Of a stretch of DNA of 55,164 bases, positions 38,625 to 47,317 are shown piece after piece. Within the stretch, counting starts at the first letter, position 1. Every line of letters starts with the position of its first letter. A program made the position numbers and the translations under genes. The notes beneath the pieces were generated by a model. That model ran no database searches. It was not told the origin of the DNA and saw nothing but the letters and a program-made list of their open reading frames with translations. The stretch comes from a virus: positions 1 through 55,164 of IMG/VR virus record IMGVR_UViG_3300046466_000192; one strand, given 5' to 3'.

Positions 38625-40343
38625 TTAGCCATCACACGCAATACAATCTTCATTCATCGCTTGCTGTGCAATATCTCCACGTAAGACAGATTCTGTCCTC
38701 GTATAATATAAGGTTTTAACACCCTTTTTCCATGCTTCAAAATGAACTTTGTTTATCCATTTTGGTGTAGCTACACTAGGAAAAGCTAAGTTTAAACTAA
38801 CTGACTGATCTACATATTGCTGTCTCAGTCCAGCTTGATTAACTAATTCTAGTTGATTAATTTCCTTAAAAGTTTTAAATACCTCTTTTGCTGGCGTGTC
38901 ATGGGCCATGATAATATCATCAAGCTCACTAATGTTTTGTACACTACCACCATCAGCCATGATCTTGTCCCATGTTTCATTTGTGTTTATTTTAAGTTTT
39001 CTTAACAACTTTACTAGTGTAGGATTTTTTCGTATAAACGTACCTTTAGCAGACTGTTCCGTAAATACATTAGCAGCCCAAGGTTCTATTCCTGGCGAAA
39101 CATTTCCCGAAAGCTTGCTATTGCTAACAGTGGGAGCAACAGCACGCAAATGAGTATTACGATAACCAGAGCCGCTACACCACAGAGGTTCACCGTATGT
39201 TTCAGCAAGAGCCATAGAAGCTCTTTCGCTTTCAATTTTAATTTGACTAAAAATTTTCCTAGTTTCAAACTGAGCGAGTAAACCCTCGAAACTGATCCCT
39301 TTTTCTTGTAAGTACGTGTGCCAGCCCAAAACTCCAAGGCCAAGCGCTCTTCCTTTGGTAGCTGAGCGGACCGCGTTTTCAAATCCTCGTAAACCTTTAG
39401 CTCTTTGTATAAACTCTTCCATGACTCCGTCAAGAAACCATATACTATCATAAATAAGGTTTGTACCCTTCCATTCTTCATATTTTGCTAGATTTAATGA
39501 TGATAAACAACAAACAAAGCTGTGGTTTTCATCTGTGTGTAATGTTATCTCTGAACATATATTTGTCATGTGTACTTTGAGACCGTTGTCTTTATAGGCT
39601 TTTGGGTTATTCTTATTTGTATTCCCTTTAAATAAGATATAAGGTTCTCCAGTAGCTTTACGTTTTTGAAGAAGCTTTCCCCAACGTTTTCTTGCTTGTT
39701 TATCTCCAGCTTCAAGTCTTCGCATGAATTTATCGCCGACAACAGCACATTGGTGCAGGTTGAGAGATTGACGGTTAACGTCTCCTTTGGGTTCACGTAT
39801 TTCAAGCCACTCATCGAAATCGGCGTGATCAATATTGATATTAACTGACGCTGCTCCTCGTCTGACAGATCCTTGATTAGTGGCAAGTATAGTTGAGTCG
39901 TATATTTTACAAAACGGCACAACTCCATCACTTGTTCCATTTCCAGTTATTTTAGCTCCGGCGGGTCTAATTTGATTTATACCGACACCAACTCCACCGC
40001 CGTGCTTAGCGAGTAGCATCATCTCTAAATTTTTTTGTCCTATGTCCTGTATCGAGTCTGCAACATCAATGCCAAAGCAAGATATAGGTAAACCGCGATC
40101 AGTCCCTGTATTTGATAAAACAGGACTAGCCAGACACAGCCAACCATTCCAAATATAATCAAAGAACGTTCCGGCCATTTCAGGTTTGTAAAGTCTACGC
40201 GCAACCGTTTTAGCAACTCGCATGTATGCATCACGAGGTGTTTCATCTTGTAATAAATATCCACCAGATATAGTTTTTTTATAAACATCTGTATCACCCC
40301 ATTTAGGGTAATCTTCTCCTTTTTTCCATTCATTATTCCACAT
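38625..40343 (-). CDS. nrdA: Ribonucleotide reductase class I, alpha subunit (compact)
   Basis: 572 residues, shorter than the usual 700-800. Conserved residues are present: C89 in 'PISCFG', the N-x-C-x-E catalytic core (N261, C263, E265), C278/C279 as the partner of the redox pair, the electron-transfer tyrosines Y546-Y547 and the C-terminal CIAC redox tail (C567, C570). The N-terminal ATP-cone is absent, so dATP feedback inhibition is probably lost. It converts NDPs to dNDPs together with the beta subunit two genes upstream. Confidence 0.93.
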   Translation of the reverse strand: MWNNEWKKGEDYPKWGDTDVYKKTISGGYLLQDETPRDAYMRVAKTVARRLYKPEMAGTFFDYIWNGWLCLASPVLSNTGTDRGLPISCFGIDVADSIQDIGQKNLEMMLLAKHGGGVGVGINQIRPAGAKITGNGTSDGVVPFCKIYDSTILATNQGSVRRGAASVNINIDHADFDEWLEIREPKGDVNRQSLNLHQCAVVGDKFMRRLEAGDKQARKRWGKLLQKRKATGEPYILFKGNTNKNNPKAYKDNGLKVHMTNICSEITLHTDENHSFVCCLSSLNLAKYEEWKGTNLIYDSIWFLDGVMEEFIQRAKGLRGFENAVRSATKGRALGLGVLGWHTYLQEKGISFEGLLAQFETRKIFSQIKIESERASMALAETYGEPLWCSGSGYRNTHLRAVAPTVSNSKLSGNVSPGIEPWAANVFTEQSAKGTFIRKNPTLVKLLRKLKINTNETWDKIMADGGSVQNISELDDIIMAHDTPAKEVFKTFKEINQLELVNQAGLRQQYVDQSVSLNLAFPSVATPKWINKVHFEAWKKGVKTLYYTRTESVLRGDIAQQAMNEDCIACDG

Positions 40344-40610
40344 TTATATTCCGTTTATTAAGTGTATGATCCATGCTATTAAACCATTAATGTTTAAAGC
40401 AACTAAGTTCCATTGTTTACGTGATGACGTTTGGACGATAATACATATAAAACCTATAATAAATAATATAGGTTCAATAGTCCATTGCCCAGCTATCACA
40501 AAGCCTGCGCCCATGTACCCTACACGTGACGCAAACTTTTGCCAAGACGTAAGTTTATTTGTGTAAGCTAAAATCTTTAATAGCTTTCTTTTATTAACAA
40601 AGGTCTTCAT
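40344..40610 (-). CDS. Small membrane protein between nrdA and nrdB
   Basis: 88 residues with a basic N-terminus and two to three hydrophobic helices (about 30-45, 46-61 and 68-86). Lies between the two reductase genes. The nrdA start follows its stop directly. No known reductase partner has this shape. Possibly a host-membrane modifying early protein carried in the nucleotide operon. Confidence 0.55.
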   Translation of the reverse strand: MKTFVNKRKLLKILAYTNKLTSWQKFASRVGYMGAGFVIAGQWTIEPILFIIGFICIIVQTSSRKQWNLVALNINGLIAWIIHLINGI

Positions 40611-40636
40611 ATATATCTTCTTTTGTTATTTTAATA

Positions 40637-41605
40637 TTACCAAATGTCTTCAAAGTCTTCTCCTTCGTTTGCCTTTGAGTAATCAGTCGGCCTAATAGCG
40701 AAAAAATCAGTATGAGTGACGCCCCCGGTAAGATGATAAAACCAATCAAGATTAGCTGCTGCTTTTTTGTCATAAGTAAAATATGATGAAAGGTCGATAT
40801 AACCAAGTTCCAAAAGTTTTTCATTTGTTCTTTTTCTTATAAATTGTTTTAAGTCATTTGCTTTAATGCCTTCAATGTCACCCATCTCAAACATTTTGTC
40901 TATATATTTTTCTTCTAGCTCAACCATAGATTCAGCTGCTTGCACAACGTCTGATCTACAAGCCTCTAATAAGCTATTGTCTTCTTGACACATATGTCTA
41001 AATAACTGACAACCCATTTTACTGTGTAAGCTTTCATCTCTTACACTCCACTTCATTTGTTGCCCGATACCTTTAAGTAAATTTCGAAGCTGAAAACTAT
41101 AAAGCACTGCAAAAGCACTATACAAACTAACTCCTTCAGCGAAGGCTGAAAATACAGCCAAGCTTTTACCAATACCAACTGGATCACTACCGTTATAAGC
41201 AACCAAATTATCAAATCTAGCAGCCGTTGCTGGTTCGTGTAAAAACGCTTCATAATCTTCTAATTTTAATGTTTCATTTAAATAGCTATATGCGACTGCG
41301 TGGATAGTCTCTTGACTTCCAAACATCATCGCCATTTGCTGTATCTCGTGCTTAGGGAACCAAGATACAACTTTTTGCGTCCAATAGTCGGAGACAGCGC
41401 ATTCGGTCTGTGCGAAGCCGAGTAGTATGTTTCCAACAAGGTTTTTTTCTTTGTCATTTAATTTTTCTGTCCAATCTTTTACATCTCCACTCATAGGTAT
41501 TTCAGTGTGTAACCAAAATGCTTGAGCTTGTTTTAGCCAACCCTCAGTATAATACTCAGGGTATTCAAACGGTTTGTACGCTACGCGCTCATTAAATAAG
41601 CCCAT
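40637..41605 (-). CDS. nrdB: Ribonucleotide reductase class I, beta subunit
   Basis: 322 residues. Di-iron ligands are seen in order: E68 ('TQTECA'-type helix), E99 and H102 in 'SQETIHAVAY', then E in 'FAEGVS' and the E-x-x-H of 'RDESLH'. Tyr106, four residues after His102, is placed like the radical tyrosine of E. coli NrdB. The acidic/aromatic tail 'DFEDIW' should dock into the alpha subunit. The start overlaps the preceding small gene's stop (TAATG). Confidence 0.92.
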   Translation of the reverse strand: MGLFNERVAYKPFEYPEYYTEGWLKQAQAFWLHTEIPMSGDVKDWTEKLNDKEKNLVGNILLGFAQTECAVSDYWTQKVVSWFPKHEIQQMAMMFGSQETIHAVAYSYLNETLKLEDYEAFLHEPATAARFDNLVAYNGSDPVGIGKSLAVFSAFAEGVSLYSAFAVLYSFQLRNLLKGIGQQMKWSVRDESLHSKMGCQLFRHMCQEDNSLLEACRSDVVQAAESMVELEEKYIDKMFEMGDIEGIKANDLKQFIRKRTNEKLLELGYIDLSSYFTYDKKAAANLDWFYHLTGGVTHTDFFAIRPTDYSKANEGEDFEDIW

Positions 41606-41748
41606 TATTTATATATTTCTAATGCTAGGTCTATAAGCGGTATGTATAGCACGTGAGTGGTCTGGTTTTCTTCCTCGTAAGATCTAAACCCAAGTAAAAT
41701 ACCTGGGTAAAAACCTAAAGACAAGCTCCAGCTTGTTTGTTTTTTCAT
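41605..41748 (-). CDS. Small phage protein (47 aa) upstream of nrdB
   Basis: A 47-residue reading frame with sequence 'WSLSLGFYPGILLGFRSY' in its first half and a second hydrophobic patch ('VLYIPLIDLAL'). It shares TAATG with nrdB and TGA/ATG overlap with the gene before it, which is strong evidence of translation. Similar tiny proteins with 'GFYPGxLxGFRSY' occur in other marine phages. Function unknown. Confidence 0.65.
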   Translation of the reverse strand: MKKQTSWSLSLGFYPGILLGFRSYEEENQTTHVLYIPLIDLALEIYK

Positions 41749-41906
41749 AAATTATATTTTTTACATTGTTCTACTAAGTTTTTGTATCTTATAGCGCCGA
41801 ACTGATCCCATCTCCATTTAATCCATTTATCAAGTTGACGTTCAGCATATTTTTGTCTAGCTATCCTTTTATTTTGTTTAGGATCAACCTTACTGTTTCG
41901 TCGCAT
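41745..41906 (-). CDS. Small basic protein (53 aa)
   Basis: 53 residues, rich in R, K, W and Q ('RQLDKWIKWRWDQFG'). It starts inside the end of the nuclease gene (46-bp overlap) and its stop overlaps the next start, so it is coupled on both sides. Its basic, tryptophan-bearing helix suggests nucleic-acid or protein binding. No family recognised. Confidence 0.6.
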   Translation of the reverse strand: MRRNSKVDPKQNKRIARQKYAERQLDKWIKWRWDQFGAIRYKNLVEQCKKYNL

Positions 41907-42319
41907 TCTTTTTGATTTTGTGGTTTATATAGTGTGTAATTAGGAAACTGATTCATAACAAGTCTTTTAAATAACTTCCAACGCATTGGAAAAGACTCGT
42001 TAGCCCTACCTTTTGTTTCAATTATAAAATCATCACCAATGAAATCTGGCGTATACTTAATAGGTAATATGCGTTTGCAGCCTCTATTTTTGTAATCACC
42101 TTTACCATTAGAGCATCTTTCATAAACTTCGTTTTCTATGTGGAAGCCATTTAATAAAACAAAAGTTTCTCCTTCGTATTTAGCTTTTATTTTTGATTTT
42201 TTTAAAGCCATATACATATAACGCTCAAGACCAGATGCAAAGTTAATACCATCATATGATACTTTCTTTGACTGTACCGGCCCGCGTTTTCTTTTACGTT
42301 TATAAGATCTCTTCTTCAT
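41861..42319 (-). CDS. Predicted PD-(D/E)XK-type endonuclease
   Basis: 152 residues. A very basic N-terminus is followed by 'SGLERYMYMALKKSKI' (about 28-43), then 'YTPDFIGDDFIIETKGRA' (about 93-110), which gives the D-x(n)-E-x-K metal-binding core of small phage nucleases related to T7 endonuclease I and DUF1064-type resolvases. 'RCSNGKGDYKNRGC' contains a possible zinc pair. It likely cuts branched DNA or degrades host DNA. The exact class is uncertain. Confidence 0.6.
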   Translation of the reverse strand: MKKRSYKRKRKRGPVQSKKVSYDGINFASGLERYMYMALKKSKIKAKYEGETFVLLNGFHIENEVYERCSNGKGDYKNRGCKRILPIKYTPDFIGDDFIIETKGRANESFPMRWKLFKRLVMNQFPNYTLYKPQNQKECDETVRLILNKIKG

Positions 42320-42614
42320 TTATTTCTATGTCGTGATAATGTAATCCGTCATTTCCATTTTGACCTATTACGTTTATCCTGTTTAACATTGCCTCTTCGA
42401 TTTCATCGCTTAAGCAACGCTTAGCAGCTTCAATATAAAGTAAAGCATCCATTAGTTCTTCTTGCACATCAACTAAAAAACGATTAAGATCTTTTTCTTG
42501 ACCTTCGATTTCTTGCATCATTGTAGCTCCATATTTCTTTTGACCTATTAAGCTACGTTCGTCCATCTTCCTTAGTACAGCTTGTACTATCTTGTCTTCA
42601 GTTTTAATCTTCAT
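42300..42614 (-). CDS. MazG-like all-alpha protein
   Basis: 104 residues from the ATG at 42614 (a start 27 bp earlier is possible). The central 'VQEELMDALLYIEAAKR' helix (about 50-66) with E-E and D spacing resembles the metal-binding helices of all-alpha NTP pyrophosphatases. 'LIGQKKYGATM' precedes it. It lies downstream of a gene with a clearer MazG domain, so both may clean the nucleotide pool. Confidence 0.5.
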   Translation of the reverse strand: MKIKTEDKIVQAVLRKMDERSLIGQKKYGATMMQEIEGQEKDLNRFLVDVQEELMDALLYIEAAKRCLSDEIEEAMLNRINVIGQNGNDGLHYHDIEINEEEIL

Positions 42615-43392
42615 CTTTCTCTCTAATATAAGTTCCATCAACCATCTTACCTTTACGATCTTTTATTTCGTTGTAAGCAGCGTCAATACATTGTTCTATA
42701 GTTACTCCCTGCAAATGAGCTAGACTTGTCAATACAACAACACAGTCACCAATACCATCCACAGTACCATCATAGCTGCCATCTAATATAGAGGAGCATG
42801 TTTCACCAACCTCTTCCATTAGTTTTAAACATTGTGTTTTAATGTCTCCTTTATCGTAAATACCTCTTTCTTCTGCCCAGTCTCTTATTAAATCAAATCT
42901 ATTAGGTACTTTATCTACACTTGTTTTGTATTTAAGTTTAGGATTATGTAGTTTATTAACAAAAGCTTCGTAAAAAGCTTTATTATAGACGTAAGATCTT
43001 TTACTGTTGTACATTGACTCTTTTACGTTAGCCATTATCCAATTAACACTTTCTTTTGTTATTTCAAACTGGCCAAATGTTGTTTTCCATTTTAAACCTA
43101 TGTTATCCATTAGTTGTCCTTTTAATTTATTAACTGGACAAGGGAATGTTGAGGTTTGTTCTGTTGCGTTTATTTTCATTTTATTAAATAAGTGTTTATA
43201 TAATTTTCTATCGACCTTATAGCCGTAAGACTTTTGAAGTTCTATTTCACGGTCTGATATATAATCTATATCTTCTGACTGTTCAAGAACTTCATACTCA
43301 TTCTCCTTATAGCCTTGCATAAGGGTTACTCTGGTATTAAGATCACGTGTAACACCAATCTTTTTACCTGGTATGTGGTATAAATAATACAT
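42604..43392 (-). CDS. GIY-YIG-like / MazG fusion protein
   Basis: 262 residues in three parts. N-terminal about 1-70: 'YYLYHIPGKKIGVTRDLNTRV', a GIY-YIG nuclease-like beginning with divergent core tyrosines. Middle 75-160: unrecognised. C-terminal 170-255: a MazG-type NTP pyrophosphohydrolase with 'LMEEVGETCSSI' and 'VDGIGDCVVVLTSLA' supplying the E-x-x-E and E/D metal residues. MazG enzymes hydrolyse noncanonical NTPs or (p)ppGpp-related pools. The fusion with a nuclease-like domain is unusual and worth testing. Confidence 0.65.
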   Translation of the reverse strand: MYYLYHIPGKKIGVTRDLNTRVTLMQGYKENEYEVLEQSEDIDYISDREIELQKSYGYKVDRKLYKHLFNKMKINATEQTSTFPCPVNKLKGQLMDNIGLKWKTTFGQFEITKESVNWIMANVKESMYNSKRSYVYNKAFYEAFVNKLHNPKLKYKTSVDKVPNRFDLIRDWAEERGIYDKGDIKTQCLKLMEEVGETCSSILDGSYDGTVDGIGDCVVVLTSLAHLQGVTIEQCIDAAYNEIKDRKGKMVDGTYIREKDED

Positions 43393-43395
43393 AAT

Positions 43396-44037
43396 TTATA
43401 ATTTATCGTTATACAGGTGCATGTTGTGAGCATGGTGGTAATACCAACCAATTTCAATATTTAATCTCTCTGCGATCATTTTTTGCAATGATGAAAACTG
43501 ATACTGATCATTACAGAAACCGTACCAGATGTCATTAGAACGCATATAAACAGACATATTTAGTTTGTTGTTTATAATTGTAAATTGAACGGCATATGTA
43601 CAGGGTGTATCTTTAGTATATTGTTTCCACTCTTTAGCATCATATATACTTATTGCAGCGTGCCTAGTATTAGGATTGTCTTTTAGTTTAGCTACAACAT
43701 AATCTATTTGATTATTTCGTTTCCATTGATAACCATAATTACTATTTACATTACCTTTACTATCTGCCATACGTTCCCATATTGGTGGTATTTTACCATA
43801 CAGTTGTCCTAGTTTAACAATATTAGGATCACCTGATAAATACCATTGCCATTCAGCTTCAGCATACTCTAGTTTCCAGTTACGTTGTTTATTGGTTATG
43901 TGATTATCCAAAGGGTTACGCATATAAAACCCACAGTTAAACAAAGCTTTAGTATTATCAAAATCAACACCATTTATTATGACTGCGTCTAATAATGCTT
44001 CATAAGCTTCGTTTGCGTTGTTATAACTATTTAGCAT
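43396..44037 (-). CDS. Thymidylate synthase / dNMP hydroxymethylase family enzyme
   Basis: 213 residues from the ATG overlapping the previous stop (an upstream Met would extend it by 10). The ThyA-family C-terminal half is visible: the catalytic cysteine in 'DTPCTYAVQF', the 'RSNDIWYGFCNDQYQF' substrate-binding stretch and 'HHAHNMHLY'. At the position of the dUMP-selecting Asn of thymidylate synthase this protein appears to have Asp ('CND'), as in T4 dCMP hydroxymethylase, so the substrate may be dCMP or dUMP. It is shorter than classic ThyA. Alignment is by eye. Confidence 0.7.
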   Translation of the reverse strand: MLNSYNNANEAYEALLDAVIINGVDFDNTKALFNCGFYMRNPLDNHITNKQRNWKLEYAEAEWQWYLSGDPNIVKLGQLYGKIPPIWERMADSKGNVNSNYGYQWKRNNQIDYVVAKLKDNPNTRHAAISIYDAKEWKQYTKDTPCTYAVQFTIINNKLNMSVYMRSNDIWYGFCNDQYQFSSLQKMIAERLNIEIGWYYHHAHNMHLYNDKL

Positions 44038-44272
44038 ATTTATTATAATAATATTTATAAAACTCATACATCTTAATCCATATCGTGTCTTTGCTATACA
44101 CGTCAGGTGATCTATTAGTTTTTTTATTAATCTCTATATCTAGATGCCACGTTGCGTTTCCAGTTGCAAACGGGGATATATATATTCCATTGTTTATACA
44201 CCACCGATATGCCGTTAGTTCTTCCGACGTAGGCAAATAGCTTCCCATTGATTGTTTCTTTATTCTTGGCAT
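44027..44272 (-). CDS. Hypothetical protein near ThyA-family gene
   Basis: 81 residues: a 'TSEELTAYRWCINNGIYISP' start, a beta-rich middle and an aromatic helical end ('YEFYKYYYNKY'). Overlaps the ThyA-family start and begins 1 bp after the primase-helicase stop. Many phage genomes have a small protein of this type in nucleotide-metabolism clusters, but no function is known. Confidence 0.6.
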   Translation of the reverse strand: MPRIKKQSMGSYLPTSEELTAYRWCINNGIYISPFATGNATWHLDIEINKKTNRSPDVYSKDTIWIKMYEFYKYYYNKYAK

Positions 44273-45997
44273 TTATTCCCACGGCATTGGTTCATCGTTA
44301 ATACTTATAGGTTCAAAAGGGATAAAACAACCCGATTTGTGCTCCCATTTAAAATGAGCTTCAGCTCCGTTTTCTCCGAGATTTTGAAACTTAACTTTAA
44401 GGACTTTTGCCTTGACAGTTTTTGCATCATAATCGCGGTGTACGAGAAGGCCATGATAGCTCGCGTCATACCATTCGCCGCCCCCTTTAATATTGTACAT
44501 CGTTGGTTCTTCAATTTTACCATCTTTATCTTTATACATTTTAGTTGGGTGAGCCACAATAAACACTAGTACGTCAAACTTTTTTGCAAATGTTTCAATC
44601 TTAGTTAAGTATTCCATTGTGTACCTGTTAACGTCCTCTGTTTTACAATCTACATCTCTAACTTTATTAAAAGGATCAATAACTAAACATTTAATACCTT
44701 TACGTTTAACTAGCTCAGCGCCTTTACGTAACACTGATTCTAATGTATAACGCTCCATGTCTATAAAAAAGTAATTATCGTTTACATGATTAGATATATT
44801 GTTCCATTTATCGCCGTGAATATCTGCTGACGTTGGCATACCTTCCCATGTCTTACGCATTAGCTTATGAGCATGTAAATACGTAGGTGCATTTTCTGGT
44901 GATGCAAAAGCTGTTTTCCAACCATAGTTACGGTTATAACCTACAACCATTTGGTCAACAAAATCAGACTTACCGCTACTAGGTATGCCAGTAACAGTAA
45001 TAAACTGACCGGTATATGTACTAAAAATGTTGTCAAAGTTTTCCAACCCGACTTGATAACCTTTTTTAAATCCGTTACGTACAAAATCAGTGACCTCGTC
45101 TTCGATGTCTTTGAATGTTGTAACGTTTTCGAGCGGTACTGGCCTTGCTTGGGTAATACGCTCTGCCAATTTTTCTTTGCCATATTTTATTAAGTATTCG
45201 TTAGCATCTTTACAATCATCAAACGATGCCAGGTAACAAACTTCAGCTCCAAGTCTACGGACTAATTCTGATTGTAGTGCTTGCCCTGCTTCATCTGAAT
45301 CAACAGCTAGTATTATTTTTTCTTTATCTTCAAAATAATCTATACAATTGTCAAGATAATCTAAGTTATTACTATTAAGTGTAGCGCCGTTAGGAACTGA
45401 TATAGCGTTTGGTATACCAGCTTCGTGTAGTGCTAACACATCCATTTCTCCTTCAGTTATAATACAATACTCGTAACCTACAATACTATTTATATTGTAA
45501 AATACTTTTTCAGCACCTTTATATAACTTAAAGTTTTTACGACCATCTCTATATTTAATATTAATAAGTTGATCGCCCATAAAGTAATTAAACTTTATAG
45601 TATTCTCGGTCTTACCGGTCTGAGGCATATATTCAGCACCCTCACCAACTTGTAAGTCGATGAGAGTTTGTGCTGATATACCTCTTGTTTTAAACCATTT
45701 CAAGACTTTTTGTTCTGGATCACCAGTTATATTATAGTCTTCAACTCTATCAACAGGTCTAACATATTCTTTTTCGCTAGCTCCTTTGCGTTGATAAGTA
45801 TGTAACTGAAATGATGTGTTACAATTATGACAAGTACCGAGACCCCGTTCCCAATCATAAGACGCGCACTTTGCCTTTTGATTCTTGGGTTTTCTAGTAT
45901 GAGAGCAAAGAGGGCATATACCCTGCTTTTTCCCTTCTTCTAGCTTATGTTGATTGAATTCGTCAATCAAAAATCCATTGATCTCTACTGTCTGCAT
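44273..45997 (-). CDS. Primase-helicase (T7 gp4-like)
   Basis: 574 residues. An N-terminal zinc ribbon (C28, C31, C56, C59) binds primer sites. A TOPRIM domain follows with 'IITEGEMDVLAL' (about 178-189) and 'AVDSDEAG' (about 230-237). The RecA-like helicase has Walker A 'GIPSSGKS' (about 337-344) and Walker B 'LVIDPFNK' (about 437-444). It unwinds DNA and makes primers at the fork. The full fused architecture is present. Its partner DNA polymerase is not seen in the window. Confidence 0.93.
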   Translation of the reverse strand: MQTVEINGFLIDEFNQHKLEEGKKQGICPLCSHTRKPKNQKAKCASYDWERGLGTCHNCNTSFQLHTYQRKGASEKEYVRPVDRVEDYNITGDPEQKVLKWFKTRGISAQTLIDLQVGEGAEYMPQTGKTENTIKFNYFMGDQLINIKYRDGRKNFKLYKGAEKVFYNINSIVGYEYCIITEGEMDVLALHEAGIPNAISVPNGATLNSNNLDYLDNCIDYFEDKEKIILAVDSDEAGQALQSELVRRLGAEVCYLASFDDCKDANEYLIKYGKEKLAERITQARPVPLENVTTFKDIEDEVTDFVRNGFKKGYQVGLENFDNIFSTYTGQFITVTGIPSSGKSDFVDQMVVGYNRNYGWKTAFASPENAPTYLHAHKLMRKTWEGMPTSADIHGDKWNNISNHVNDNYFFIDMERYTLESVLRKGAELVKRKGIKCLVIDPFNKVRDVDCKTEDVNRYTMEYLTKIETFAKKFDVLVFIVAHPTKMYKDKDGKIEEPTMYNIKGGGEWYDASYHGLLVHRDYDAKTVKAKVLKVKFQNLGENGAEAHFKWEHKSGCFIPFEPISINDEPMPWE

Positions 45998-46015
45998 TTA
46001 ATTTAATTTAAGTCA

Positions 46016-46087
46016 TTAATCTTCTATTAATGTTATATTACCGTCTTCATTTCTAACTATATTTATATAGTCTCCTTCGTCCCACAT
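46016..46087 (-). CDS. Micro-ORF between SSB-like and primase genes
   Basis: 23 codons starting in TAATG overlap with the SSB-like stop and ending 19 bp before the primase-helicase start. Acidic peptide ('MWDEGDYINIVRNEDG'). The overlap suggests coupled translation. It could also be chance, since the frame is short. Confidence 0.35.
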   Translation of the reverse strand: MWDEGDYINIVRNEDGNITLIED

Positions 46088-46401
46088 TAAAAAGGAAGAT
46101 CATCTGCAGGTGCAACCTCAGCTACTGGTGTAGCTTGTACAGGTTGGTCTTGCCTTGGCGCAACTTCAACGTTTGTACCATTTGTCCACACTACTTGAAC
46201 GTTACCTAAATATGTCTTAGCAACTTTAGATTCACGTTCTTCTTTTGTTTGCGCAACTACTACAGGTCCTTGATTACCGAACTGATCGACTTCATCATTT
46301 AAGGTTATAGTAATTGGTAAGTATTTACCTTTCTTACCATCAATAACTTTTGATTTATCAATGTTAGACAGGTTAATACTAGTTTTAATTATACTTGCCA
46401 T
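46087..46401 (-). CDS. Single-stranded DNA-binding-like protein
   Basis: 104 residues: a beta-rich domain (1-70) with basic and aromatic residues and an acidic proline/glutamate tail ending 'ADDLPF', which mimics the SSB C-terminal tip that recruits partner enzymes. It sits between recombination and primase-helicase genes. It should coat ssDNA during replication and recombination. OB-fold identity is inferred. Confidence 0.7.
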   Translation of the reverse strand: MASIIKTSINLSNIDKSKVIDGKKGKYLPITITLNDEVDQFGNQGPVVVAQTKEERESKVAKTYLGNVQVVWTNGTNVEVAPRQDQPVQATPVAEVAPADDLPF

Positions 46402-46402
46402 A

Positions 46403-46582
46403 TTATGCGTATTGATTTATCTGATTAAACATCCTTGATAGTTGTTCTTTAGTAGCATTTGTATTTCTTCTTAAGTTGTCAACAGCTTTTACATGTGTTT
46501 GATTCTTATAAAAATTGTTTGTTGAAGTTTCTAATCCTGTTACTGAACAAACTTTTGTTTGGTTTTTTCTGGTTCTTGCCAT
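46403..46582 (-). CDS. Small basic protein (59 aa)
   Basis: 59 residues beginning 'MARTRKNQTKVCSVTG', basic, with one cysteine and a helical C-terminus ('KEQLSRMFNQIN'). The start follows the exonuclease stop by 2 bp and the stop precedes the SSB-like start by 1 bp, so it fills the gap tightly. Resembles small regulators in related phages, but function is unknown. Confidence 0.6.
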   Translation of the reverse strand: MARTRKNQTKVCSVTGLETSTNNFYKNQTHVKAVDNLRRNTNATKEQLSRMFNQINQYA

Positions 46583-46584
46583 AA

Positions 46585-47316
46585 TTAAAGGGTTTTATTA
46601 ATAAAATATTGTGTAGGATCAAAGCCTTCAGACTTATAAAATAATTCATAAGCCTGCACCGCTCTTTCAACTTTGTCCTTACCACGTTCATAAAATTGCG
46701 GTGAACAGTCAAAAATACCTATTTGGCCTGTGTTCTTGTCAATGGCAATAAATACCATTTCATAGCCAAATAGTTTACTATAAATATAAGCTTGTGAGTC
46801 GTAGTTGTATTTAGAAGCTGAGTATTTAAATTTATTTAGATCTGCTGTAGTCTTCAAATCAACTACAAGTTTTTCTTCATGATTTACAATATCAGCTTTA
46901 CCTTTCCACATTTGACCTTCAAGCTCTGTAACGCCAGGTTTCTCATACTCATTTGTTGAGTTTCTAATCAAGTCATAACATATTTTATTAGCCAACATTT
47001 TATCTGTTAGTTTTTCTATATTATCAACCTCATGTTGTAGTAAACATAGTTCACCACCTGACATCTCTTTGTATGCCTTTGTATTTCTAGTTGTAGCTTC
47101 TATGATCTTAAACTTTTTAAGTTTATCAGGTTCTAGTATAGCCGTGTGGAAGTAACCACCAACTAAAAACGCTGGTCTAGCTTCAGAAGCTTTACCAAGG
47201 TTTAAAGGATTTGTAAGTAAAGTACCAATGTCTGAGTTACTAAGATATTTCTTACCGAAATCACCATAATAATGCTCATCATCACGTAACTTTTGAATTA
47301 CTTTTTCTTTATTCAT
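46585..47316 (-). CDS. RecE-like PD-(D/E)XK exonuclease (DUF3799 type)
   Basis: 243 residues. Family signs: 'YLSNSDIGTLL' (24-34), 'FLVGGYFHTAILEP' (50-63, with His57 likely catalytic), and the nuclease core 'WKGKADIVNHEEKLVVDLKTT' (about 137-157) with D, D and K. Later 'YNYDSQAYIY' fits the conserved Q-x-x-x-Y motif. Such 5'-3' exonucleases make 3' tails for the annealing protein encoded immediately upstream (1-bp gap). Size and order match phage two-gene recombination systems. Confidence 0.85.
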   Translation of the reverse strand: MNKEKVIQKLRDDEHYYGDFGKKYLSNSDIGTLLTNPLNLGKASEARPAFLVGGYFHTAILEPDKLKKFKIIEATTRNTKAYKEMSGGELCLLQHEVDNIEKLTDKMLANKICYDLIRNSTNEYEKPGVTELEGQMWKGKADIVNHEEKLVVDLKTTADLNKFKYSASKYNYDSQAYIYSKLFGYEMVFIAIDKNTGQIGIFDCSPQFYERGKDKVERAVQAYELFYKSEGFDPTQYFINKTL

Positions 47317-47317
47317 A

